Positions 1-5,805 of a DNA stretch of 5,843 bases are shown one piece after another. The position numbers and the translations under genes were made by a program. Source of the DNA: Comamonadaceae bacterium (GTDB taxonomy: Bacteria > Pseudomonadota > Gammaproteobacteria > Burkholderiales > Burkholderiaceae_C); NCBI GenBank assembly GCA_947372005.1, contig CANBRV010000145.1, positions 1 to 5,843 on the forward strand. Reading direction: 5' to 3'. The first letter of the stretch is position 1; every line of letters begins with the position of its first letter. Under the pieces are notes generated by a model. The model searched no databases. It was not told where the DNA came from and saw only the letters and a list, made by a program, of their open reading frames with translations.

Positions 1-257
1 CGCGCCACCTCGGCAAAACCAAACTCATCTTCGGGCGCAAATTCCCACGCCATAGCCAAGTCAATCTCTGGCACTAATGCACCGCTCGCGGCTAGCAAAG
101 CAGCAGGCTCGGGCTTCTCAAAGCGCAGCAGAATGTGACTTGCCTTCACTTTTTGGCGCTTACCCGAGTCCATCTCTATCTGGGCGCTCGCGTCTGTCTC
201 ACTCATCAAGCGCCCTGTGAGCAATTTTCCTGTGTCTTCAAATAATGCATACGTCAT
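1..257 (-). CDS. RNB-domain exoribonuclease (RNase II/R family), 5' part only
   Basis: The first 85 codons of a minus-strand gene are present; the rest lies beyond the left edge. The frame is open from ATG at 257 to base 1. The protein begins MTYALFEDTGKLLTGRLMSE and contains DSGKRQKVKASHILLRFEKP and EIDLAMAWEFAPEDEFGF. This matches, from memory, the N-terminal segment of the RNB-domain ribonucleases of Burkholderiales, which precedes the catalytic RNB domain. Family members are processive 3'-to-5' exoribonucleases that degrade RNA in the cytoplasm. The catalytic aspartates are not in the window, so activity cannot be judged. ATG 257 fits the family's usual start. No good Shine-Dalgarno sequence precedes it; a GGGA lies about 13 nt upstream. 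It is divergent from rodA across 30 bp. Family assignment is fairly confident; RNase II versus RNase R subtype is not decided. Confidence 0.72.
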   Translation of the reverse strand, partial: MTYALFEDTGKLLTGRLMSETDASAQIEMDSGKRQKVKASHILLRFEKPEPAALLAASGALVPEIDLAMAWEFAPEDEFGFAEVA

Positions 258-287
258 TCGCTTATTGTCCCACGTGATAATTCACCT
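258..287. promoter_or_regulatory. 30-bp divergent gap with candidate -10 boxes for both genes
   Basis: This is the whole gap between the RNB gene and rodA. On the plus strand GATAAT (276-281) matches TATAAT at 5 of 6 bases and ends 6 nt before the rodA ATG. On the minus strand GACAAT (269-264) matches at 4 of 6 and also ends 6 nt before the RNB-gene ATG. Neither start has a clear Shine-Dalgarno sequence. Transcription usually starts about 7 nt after the -10 box, so both transcripts could begin at or next to the start codon. I see no convincing -35 box for either; those positions would fall near or inside the opposite coding region. A CACGTG palindrome (271-276) and a GTGA/TCAC dyad (274-285) overlap the gap. 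Promoter function is inferred. Confidence 0.3.
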
Positions 288-1442
288 ATGGCTCACATTC
301 TTGACAAACCCACCCTCGTCCAGCGGCTGCTCTTTATCGTGCGCGGCTTTGACGTGCCCTTGCTAAGCGCTGTCGGTGTGCTTGCCTTAATTGGTTTGAT
401 CAATATGCTCTCTGTTGCCGATGGCTACGATTGGCGCTTTGCTGACCATCTGCGCAATATCGCAATTGCCACAGTCATCATGTTTAGCATCGCGCAAATT
501 CCGCCGCAGCGTTTGATGGCCCTGGCCGTACCCATGTACACGATAGGCGTCGTACTGCTGATTGCCGTAGCCCTCTTTGGTTTAACCAAAAAGGGCGCTA
601 GGCGTTGGGTCAATATCGGCATCACGATTCAACCCAGCGAAATTTTAAAAATTGCGATGCCTCTCATGCTGGCATGGTGGTTTCAAAAACGCGAAGGGCA
701 ACTCCGTCCACTGGACTTTTTGGTGGCTACTTTGCTGTTGGCTATTCCCGTTGGGCTCATTGTTAGGCAGCCTGATTTAGGAACCGCCATCTTGGTGCTA
801 TCGGGTGGTCTCTATATTTTGTTTTTTGCTGGTCTGAGTTGGCTGTGGATTGTTCCACCTGTGCTGATTGGTGTCGTGGGCGTTGGCTCGCTACTCTTCT
901 TTGAAGAACGATTATGCGCGGACGGTGTTATTTGGCCGCTCTTACATGAATACCAACGTCAACGCATCTGCACACTCCTAGATCCCTCGTTAGATCCCTT
1001 AGGCAAAGGCTTTCACATCATCCAAGGCATGATTGCCATTGGCTCAGGCGGCATCTTTGGCAAGGGCTATTTCCAAGGCACACAAACGCATCTCGAGTTC
1101 ATTCCCGAGCGCACGACTGATTTTATTTTTGCAGCCTTTGCTGAAGAGTTTGGACTGCTAGGCGCCTTGACTCTTATCGGGACTTTTGGCTTTTTGATCT
1201 TGCGCGGACTCGCTATTTCACTTGCAGGACCAACACTGTTTGCACGTCTCTTGGGCGGTGCAGTCACGATGATTTTTTTCACCTACGCCTTCGTCAATAT
1301 GGGCATGGTCAGTGGCATCTTGCCCGTAGTGGGCGTACCGTTGCCTTTTGTCAGCTATGGCGGTACCGCTATGGTGACGCTGGGCTTGGGAGTCGGCATT
1401 TTGCTGTCAATTGCTAAAGCTCGGCGCTTGGTACAAACCTAA
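288..1442 (+). CDS. rodA: Peptidoglycan polymerase RodA (SEDS family)
   Basis: RodA is the inner-membrane SEDS glycosyltransferase that polymerises lipid II during side-wall growth, working with the transpeptidase PBP2 and the MreBCD complex. The 384-residue protein is hydrophobic throughout with a multispan SEDS layout (E. coli RodA has 370 residues). Conserved blocks are KKGARRWVNIG (101-111), IQPSEILKIAMP (114-125), RQPDLGTAI (160-168), YQRQRICTLLDPSLDPLGKG (222-241), IGSGGIFGKG (251-260) and VSGILPVVGVPLPFVSYGG (341-359). Asp278 in FIPERTTDF corresponds to the essential Asp262 of E. coli RodA. The YQRQR and LDPxxDPLG blocks favour RodA over FtsW. ATG 288 is the only reasonable start: no ATG, GTG or TTG precedes it in frame before the stop at 243-245, although no clear Shine-Dalgarno is present. 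The usual neighbour mrdA (PBP2) is not upstream. The next gene follows after 15 bp and is probably co-transcribed. Confidence 0.95.
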   Translation: MAHILDKPTLVQRLLFIVRGFDVPLLSAVGVLALIGLINMLSVADGYDWRFADHLRNIAIATVIMFSIAQIPPQRLMALAVPMYTIGVVLLIAVALFGLTKKGARRWVNIGITIQPSEILKIAMPLMLAWWFQKREGQLRPLDFLVATLLLAIPVGLIVRQPDLGTAILVLSGGLYILFFAGLSWLWIVPPVLIGVVGVGSLLFFEERLCADGVIWPLLHEYQRQRICTLLDPSLDPLGKGFHIIQGMIAIGSGGIFGKGYFQGTQTHLEFIPERTTDFIFAAFAEEFGLLGALTLIGTFGFLILRGLAISLAGPTLFARLLGGAVTMIFFTYAFVNMGMVSGILPVVGVPLPFVSYGGTAMVTLGLGVGILLSIAKARRLVQT

Positions 1443-1457
1443 CAACACGGAATAAAT

Positions 1458-3641
1458 ATGACGTCTATCTCCATCATTGGAGTCGGCAATATGGGCGGAG
1501 GCATGGCGCGCAATTTGCTCAGCAAAAACTATTGTGTCCATGTTGTGGACATTGATGCATCAAAAACGGAAGCTCTGGCAAAACAAGGTGCAACGGTTCA
1601 TGCGGATGCAACGAGCTTACCCACCAGCTGCCAAGTCGTTATCGTGTGTGTGGTGGATAGCAAACAAACACTCGCGGTGCTGCCAACGATTGCCGCCACC
1701 AGCCTAGGCGCACGCGCCGTGATGTTATGCCCCACTATTGCCCCTGAAGACGTCGAACTCTTTGCTACAAGCCTTGCTGAAAAAGGGCTACAGGTCATAG
1801 ATGCCCCCATGTCAGGCGGCCCCGCGCGAGCCGAAAACGGCACCATGAGTTTGATGGTGGCATGCACTGATTACTTATTCGCTCAGCACCAAGTCTTGCT
1901 AAATGATTTGTCGACACAAATTTTTCGCGTGAGTGATAAGCCCGGCGACGGCGCACGCATGAAGCTATGCAACAACTTGCTGGCAGGCATCAATTTAGCA
2001 GGCGCAGCTGAAGTGCTGGCGCTAGCCGAGCGCATGGGGCTCGATGCTCGCAAAGCGCTTGCCGTGATGCAAAGCTCGAGCGCGCAAAGCTGGATTGGCC
2101 AAGACCGCATGAGCCGTGCCTTGGATGACGACTACGCACCCCGTGCGCACATGACGCTATTGGCAAAAGATACCCAGCTCGCGCTAGCAATGGCCGCAAA
2201 GGCAGGTGTCGATTGCCTTGTGGGCAACCCTGCCGCAGAGGCCTTTGCTGATGCGGCGTCCCAAGGCTATGCTAATTTTGATGATGCTGCATTGCTCAAG
2301 TTTTTTAGAAAAACCCTCATGCCATCTAAAGAAAGAAATCAATTCGATCTCCTCAGGCAGCGCCGCTTTGCGCCCTTCTTTTGGACGCAGTTTGCTGGCG
2401 CAGCGAACGACAACTTATTCAAATTTGCGCTCACCGTGATGGTGACGTATCAACTCAGCGTCTCATGGCTGCCGTCTAATCTTGCTGGACTCGTGATTGG
2501 CGCGGTATTCATCTTGCCGTTTGTTTTATTCTCTGCCACCAGCGGTCAATTAGCGGACAAGCTGGATAAAGCTGCTGTCTTTCGCTTTGTCAAAAACCTA
2601 GAAATCGCGATCATGCTGCTCGGCGCTTATGGCTTTTATGCCAGCCACGTTGTCGTGCTTTTGGTTTGCGTCTTTTTAATGGGTTTGCACTCCACGCTAT
2701 TTGGCCCTGTCAAGTTTGCCTATATTCCGCAGGTTTTAGATGAACGCGAAATCACGGGCGGCAATGGTGTTGTGGAAATGGGCACCTTCGTCGCCATCTT
2801 GCTTGGCAACATTGTGGGCGGCGTGCTCGTCGCCCTTCCCGAGGTGGGTCACGCCGCTGTGGCTGTGACCTGCATTGCCTTGGCCGTGCTCGGGCGCATG
2901 GCGGCACAGGCGATACCCAGCGCCCCATCCACCGACCCTGATTTGGTGATGAACTGGAATCCTATTTCCGAGACAATGAAAAATTTAAAGCTCGCGCACA
3001 GCAACATTGTGGTGTTTCGCACTTTGCTCGGTATTAGCTGGATGTGGTTTTTTGGTGCGGTGTTCTTGGGCCAATTTCCAAGTCTTGCCAAAGATGTGCT
3101 GCATGGTGATGCAAACGTAGCGTCGCTGCTCTTAGTTGTGTTTTCTATTGGCATTGGCGTAGGCTCGCTGCTGTGCGAAGTACTCTCCAAGCGCCATGTC
3201 GAGATGGGACTTGTGCCTTCTGGCGCGATCGGCATGAGTGCGTTTGCGATTGATTTTTATTTTGCGACGCATGGCCTGCCGCCGTCCGTCGAAATGGGCG
3301 CTGCCGCTTTTGCTGCGCAACCCGCACACTGGCGCGTAATGACTGATTTGGCCTTGCTGGCATTATTCGCTGGGCTTTACAGCGTGCCCATGTACGCGCT
3401 CGTGCAATTGCGCACCGACCCTTCGCACCGCGCGCGCATCATTGCAGCCAACAATATATTGAATGCCCTGTTCATGATCGTCAGCTCCATCATGGCGGGC
3501 GCATTGCTCTCGCTTGGTGCAACCATTCCACAAATCTTTTTGTTAGTCGGCATTGCCAATGCCTTCTTCACAGGCTACATTTTTTGGCTCACGCCAGAGT
3601 ACTTCCATCGCTTTAAAGCTATCGCGCCTTGGTCTCGATAA
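1458..3641 (+). CDS. Fusion: NAD-dependent beta-hydroxyacid dehydrogenase + LplT-like MFS transporter
   Basis: One 727-codon frame encodes two whole proteins. Residues 1-284 form a 3-hydroxyisobutyrate-type dehydrogenase: Rossmann motif IGVGNMGGGMARNL (7-20), substrate motif DAPMSGGPARAENGTM (115-130), the family catalytic Lys as Lys169 in GARMKLCNNLL (165-175), and LLAKDTQLAL (234-243). These oxidise or reduce short beta-hydroxyacids with NAD(P); the substrate is unknown. Residues 293-727 form a multispan MFS carrier with QFAGAANDNLFKFAL (311-325), GQLADKLDKA (363-372), FGPVKFAYIPQ (415-425) and GNGVVEMGTFVAILLGNIVGG (435-455, read with small gaps), resembling lysophospholipid transporter LplT. 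LplT domains are known joined to Aas acyltransferase/acyl-ACP synthetase; I know of no join to a dehydrogenase. The linker is only about 8 residues. GGAA at 1449-1452, 5 nt before ATG 1458, serves as ribosome binding site. The gene follows rodA by 15 bp and its end overlaps mnmA. A lost stop codon or sequencing indel remains possible. Confidence 0.85.
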   Translation: MTSISIIGVGNMGGGMARNLLSKNYCVHVVDIDASKTEALAKQGATVHADATSLPTSCQVVIVCVVDSKQTLAVLPTIAATSLGARAVMLCPTIAPEDVELFATSLAEKGLQVIDAPMSGGPARAENGTMSLMVACTDYLFAQHQVLLNDLSTQIFRVSDKPGDGARMKLCNNLLAGINLAGAAEVLALAERMGLDARKALAVMQSSSAQSWIGQDRMSRALDDDYAPRAHMTLLAKDTQLALAMAAKAGVDCLVGNPAAEAFADAASQGYANFDDAALLKFFRKTLMPSKERNQFDLLRQRRFAPFFWTQFAGAANDNLFKFALTVMVTYQLSVSWLPSNLAGLVIGAVFILPFVLFSATSGQLADKLDKAAVFRFVKNLEIAIMLLGAYGFYASHVVVLLVCVFLMGLHSTLFGPVKFAYIPQVLDEREITGGNGVVEMGTFVAILLGNIVGGVLVALPEVGHAAVAVTCIALAVLGRMAAQAIPSAPSTDPDLVMNWNPISETMKNLKLAHSNIVVFRTLLGISWMWFFGAVFLGQFPSLAKDVLHGDANVASLLLVVFSIGIGVGSLLCEVLSKRHVEMGLVPSGAIGMSAFAIDFYFATHGLPPSVEMGAAAFAAQPAHWRVMTDLALLALFAGLYSVPMYALVQLRTDPSHRARIIAANNILNALFMIVSSIMAGALLSLGATIPQIFLLVGIANAFFTGYIFWLTPEYFHRFKAIAPWSR
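2301..2306 (+). other. T6 run exactly at the dehydrogenase/MFS junction
   Basis: The frame reads AAG TTT TTT AGA AAA ACC CTC ATG, coding residues 281-288 (KFFRKTLM). The run of six T is followed by AGA. One additional T would turn this into TTT TTT TAG, ending the dehydrogenase after residue 283, which is close to the usual family length. The transporter could then begin at ATG 2319. The sequence shows the run and its position; whether it marks an error, a recent mutation or slippage is inference. Confidence 0.6.
2319..3641 (+). other. Possible separate start for the MFS transporter half (Met288)
   Basis: ATG 2319, in frame with the fusion, would give a 440-residue transporter starting MPSKERNQFDLLRQRRFAPF. 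That is close to how stand-alone LplT-like carriers of Burkholderiales begin, as I remember them, and it would make a normal-length product. The preceding bases (AGAAAAACCCTC) contain no Shine-Dalgarno sequence, so independent initiation would be weak or depend on coupling to upstream translation. This is an alternative reading of the same open frame, not a further gene. Confidence 0.3.
3619..3641. other. 23-bp tail-to-tail overlap of the fusion gene and mnmA
   Basis: The plus-strand stop TAA is at 3639-3641 and the minus-strand mnmA stop TAG is at 3621-3619, so the last codons of each gene lie opposite one another. There is no space for a dedicated intrinsic terminator between them and I see no GC hairpin followed by a T run nearby. 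Transcripts from both sides must therefore extend into the opposite gene. Confidence 0.85.
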
Positions 3642-4740
3642 CACCACCGCCCAAGCACACCTCGCCGTCGTACAGCACGGCAGATTGACCTGGCGTGACC
3701 GCCCACTGCGCATCTTTAAAATCGAGCCTAAATTCGTGTGTGAGGCCTTGCTGAGCAAGACTTCCAGCAGCACCAAATGCACACGCTGCATCTGCTTGTC
3801 GATAACGTGTTTTGGCGGCGTAGTCGCCAGCAACTGGTGCGTCGCCACTCACCCAACTCACATCTAGCGCCGTAAGTTTGTGCGATAACAGCAGCGGATG
3901 GTCATGCCCTTGCACGGCAATCAAGGTGTTGCTTGCCATGTCCTTGCGAGCCACAAACCACGGGATTTCTGGCGCATTTTTGATACCACCAATACCAAGC
4001 CCCTGACGCTGTCCCAGCGTATAAAACGAGAGGCCTACGTGCTGCCCAACGGTGCGCCCCGTCTCGTCTTTAATTTTGCCTGGCTTATTCGCGATGTAGC
4101 GATTTAAAAATTCGCGGAACGGCCGCTCACCAATAAAACAAATGCCCGTCGAGTCCTTCTTCTTAGCGTTGGGCAAACCAATCTCATCCGCGATGCGGCG
4201 CACCTCGGTCTTTTGTAGCTCGCCCACGGGGAACAGCGTTTTGCTCAGCTGCGCTTGATTGAGCCTGTGCAAAAAGTAGCTCTGGTCTTTGGTGTTATCA
4301 AGCCCCTTGAGCAGCTCGTATTTGCTTGTCGCTTCGTTTAATCGCACACGAGCGTAATGTCCTGTGGCAATCTTCTCTGCACCCAGCCGCATGGCGTGGT
4401 CTAAGAAGGCTTTGAATTTGATTTCGGCATTGCACAGGATGTCTGGGTTTGGGGTTCGCCCCGCGCTGTACTCGCGCAAAAACTCGGCGAACACTCGGTC
4501 TTTGTACTCGGCGGCAAAGTTAACGTGCTCGATTTCAATCCCCAGCACATCGGCCACCGCAGCAGCATCGACGAAGTCGATATTGGATGAGCAAAACTCG
4601 TCATCATCATCGCCTTCCCAGTTTTTCATGAAGATGGCGACAACCTCGTGCCCTTGTTGTTTGAGCAAATGTGCGGTAACTGCGGAGTCCACTCCACCAG
4701 ACAAGCCCACCACGATTCTTGATTTTTTTTGATCTGACAT
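3619..4740 (-). CDS. mnmA: tRNA-specific 2-thiouridylase MnmA
   Basis: MnmA adenylates and then thiolates C2 of uridine 34 in tRNA-Lys, tRNA-Glu and tRNA-Gln, taking sulfur from a persulfide relay, in the cytoplasm. The 373-residue protein has the expected full length. The N-terminal PP-loop is GLSGGVDSAVTA (12-23). The catalytic cysteine pair is Cys103 in NPDILCNAEIKF (98-109) and Cys201 in DSTGICFIGERPFREFLNRY (196-215), equivalent to Cys102 and Cys199 of E. coli. ATGHYARV (125-132) and YTLGQRQGLGIGG (240-252) are further family signatures. The C-terminal part (about 255-373) is the usual beta-barrel domain, ending GGGVIETKAR. ATG 4740 gives the typical N-terminus; no strong Shine-Dalgarno is seen. 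Codons 4-6 contain a run of eight A. It is divergent from queC across 17 bp and convergent with the fusion gene. Confidence 0.97.
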   Translation of the reverse strand: MSDQKKSRIVVGLSGGVDSAVTAHLLKQQGHEVVAIFMKNWEGDDDDEFCSSNIDFVDAAAVADVLGIEIEHVNFAAEYKDRVFAEFLREYSAGRTPNPDILCNAEIKFKAFLDHAMRLGAEKIATGHYARVRLNEATSKYELLKGLDNTKDQSYFLHRLNQAQLSKTLFPVGELQKTEVRRIADEIGLPNAKKKDSTGICFIGERPFREFLNRYIANKPGKIKDETGRTVGQHVGLSFYTLGQRQGLGIGGIKNAPEIPWFVARKDMASNTLIAVQGHDHPLLLSHKLTALDVSWVSGDAPVAGDYAAKTRYRQADAACAFGAAGSLAQQGLTHEFRLDFKDAQWAVTPGQSAVLYDGEVCLGGGVIETKAR

Positions 4741-4757
4741 AGTGGAAAATTGTAGCT
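4741..4757. promoter_or_regulatory. 17-bp divergent gap between mnmA and queC
   Basis: Both start codons flank only 17 bases, so promoter elements must lie in the gap and within the coding regions. For mnmA the minus strand has TACAAT (4754-4749), 5 of 6 matches to the -10 consensus, ending 8 nt before its ATG; no matching -35 box is evident. For queC GAAAAT (4745-4750) is a weak -10 candidate, and GTGGAA at 4742-4747 could instead be a weak ribosome binding site about 10 nt before ATG. All of this is inference from short matches. Confidence 0.3.
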
Positions 4758-5480
4758 ATGCAAAATAAGTTACATACTGCCGCTCTTGTTCTGTTTTCTG
4801 GTGGGCAAGATTCCACGACTTGCCTCGCGCAGGCGCTCTCTAAATATGACCGCGTCGAGACCCTCGCATTCGATTACGGGCAGCGCCACCGCGTGGAGCT
4901 TGATTGCCGATTGACGGTGCTGGCTGAGATCAAGCGCCAGTTCCCCGAGTGGGCTTCAAAGCTGGGCGACGATCATGTTTTTGATATGGCGCTGCTCGGG
5001 CAAATTAGCGACTGCTCGCTCACGCGCGATGTCGCGTTTGAGATGGAGGCGTCGGGGCTGCCCAATACGTTTGTACCAGGGCGCAACTTGTTGTTCCTTA
5101 CGTTTGCTGCTGCGCTGGCGTATCGGCGCGGCCTGCAAGTCATCGTGACGGGCGTGTGCGAAACCGATTTTTCTGGCTACCCCGATTGCCGCGACGACAC
5201 CATGAAAGCGATGCAAATTGCGCTCAGTTTAGGCATGGACAAGCGTTTCTTAATCGAGACGCCACTCATGTGGATTGATAAAGCGCAGACGTGGCAATTG
5301 GCCGAAGATTTGGGCGGCAAAGCCTTGGTTGATTTGATTGTGGAGCACACGCACACTTGCTATTTGGGGGATCGCGTGCATCGACATGATTGGGGCTATG
5401 GCTGCGAACTAGACGCTAAAACCGCCTGCCCCGCTTGCGACTTGCGCGGCAAGGGTTGGGACAAATACAAAGCTAGTTAG
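4758..5480 (+). CDS. queC: 7-cyano-7-deazaguanine (preQ0) synthase QueC
   Basis: QueC converts 7-carboxy-7-deazaguanine to preQ0 using ammonia and ATP. This is a cytoplasmic step toward queuosine, the modified base at position 34 of tRNA-His, -Asp, -Asn and -Tyr. The 240-residue protein has the PP-loop LFSGGQDSTTCL (12-23), AFDYGQRHRVEL (37-48), FVPGRNLLFLTFAA (105-118) and TGVCETDFSGYPDCRDD (131-147), all typical of the family. The zinc-binding cysteines near the C-terminus are Cys201, Cys216, Cys224 and Cys227. The usual C-x2-C-x2-C end is changed here to C-x7-C-x2-C by the residues ELDAKTA, an apparent 5-residue insertion. ATG 4758 fits the family N-terminus. No other queuosine genes (queD, queE, queF) are in the window. 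The stop overlaps the end of the EF-hand gene by 8 bp. Confidence 0.96.
   Translation: MQNKLHTAALVLFSGGQDSTTCLAQALSKYDRVETLAFDYGQRHRVELDCRLTVLAEIKRQFPEWASKLGDDHVFDMALLGQISDCSLTRDVAFEMEASGLPNTFVPGRNLLFLTFAAALAYRRGLQVIVTGVCETDFSGYPDCRDDTMKAMQIALSLGMDKRFLIETPLMWIDKAQTWQLAEDLGGKALVDLIVEHTHTCYLGDRVHRHDWGYGCELDAKTACPACDLRGKGWDKYKAS
5473..5480. other. 8-bp tail-to-tail overlap of queC and the EF-hand gene
   Basis: The queC stop TAG occupies 5478-5480 and the EF-hand gene stop TAG is read from 5475 to 5473 on the other strand. No intrinsic terminator hairpin is visible around the overlap. Confidence 0.85.
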
Positions 5481-5793
5481 CTGGCGCTGTTGTTCCTTTT
5501 TTAGCGGCACGCACGGCCTTGGCTTTATCTTTAAACGCCATCAATTCCTCACGCGAAAGCTGCTCGTCTTTATTGGCATCAATACGGTTGAAGGCCTTTG
5601 CCAGTTTCGGATTACCCGCCGCCTCGGCACGGCTAATCATGCCATCTTGATTCGTGTCTAACTTGTTAATGCGGGCATTTGCACTTGCCTTGGGCTTGCT
5701 GCCAGGTGCGCCAACGATATCGGAGCCAACCTTGGTGGCTTGCGCAAAAACGAGGGCAGGGAACATCGCAACAATTAAAAATGCACGCTTCAT
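5473..5793 (-). CDS. Small secreted EF-hand domain protein
   Basis: A 106-residue protein with a probable Sec signal peptide: MKR, a hydrophobic core (4-16), and a likely cleavage after VFA at residue 17, placing the mature protein in the periplasm or outside. Two EF-hand loops follow. Loop 1 is DTNQDGMISRAE (46-57) with Asp46, Asn48, Asp50, Ser54 and Glu57 in the calcium positions. Loop 2 is DANKDEQLSREE (72-83) with Asp72, Asn74, Asp76, Ser80 and Glu83, but the usual Gly at loop position 6 is Glu77, which may weaken binding. The C-terminal tail is rich in Lys and Ala. Calcium binding is a reasonable inference; the cellular role is unknown. The start is set by a strong AAAGGAG ribosome site 5 nt upstream. 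It converges on queC with an 8-bp overlap and has no functional link to it that I can see. Confidence 0.9.
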   Translation of the reverse strand: MKRAFLIVAMFPALVFAQATKVGSDIVGAPGSKPKASANARINKLDTNQDGMISRAEAAGNPKLAKAFNRIDANKDEQLSREELMAFKDKAKAVRAAKKGTTAPAN

Positions 5794-5798
5794 ATCAA

Positions 5799-5805
5799 CT
5801 CCTTT
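5799..5805 (-). promoter_or_regulatory. Strong ribosome binding site of the EF-hand gene
   Basis: The minus strand reads AAAGGAG followed by TTGAT and then ATG at 5793. This is a near-ideal Shine-Dalgarno sequence with 5-nt spacing, and it fixes the start of the EF-hand protein. It is the only strong one in the window; the other genes have weak or unrecognisable sites. Confidence 0.85.

Noticed and set aside
1598..2199. Several 69-89 codon minus-strand frames opposite the dehydrogenase domain
   Set aside because: The plus-strand frame carries all family motifs; the antisense frames have no recognisable domains or ribosome sites.
2849..3235. 128-codon open frame on the minus strand inside the MFS half
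   Set aside because: It lies wholly opposite a well-supported coding region, resembles no family I know, and is the type of antisense frame expected opposite membrane-protein codons.
3553..3867. 104-codon plus-strand open frame across the fusion/mnmA overlap
   Set aside because: Most of it is antisense to the conserved C-terminal domain of MnmA and part overlaps the fusion gene in another frame; no recognisable motif.
4364..4732. 122-codon plus-strand open frame opposite the mnmA 5' half
   Set aside because: It is antisense to the PP-loop and catalytic region of mnmA; the translation is low-complexity, Ser/Ala-rich and matches nothing known to me.
4956..5216. 86-codon minus-strand open frame within queC
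   Set aside because: It is a shadow of the conserved QueC core with no independent support.
5403..5429. Frameshift as an explanation of the longer QueC cysteine loop
   Set aside because: The frame is continuous, and both flanking parts (HDWGYGC and CPACDLRGKGW) are read in the same frame, so an in-frame insertion fits better.
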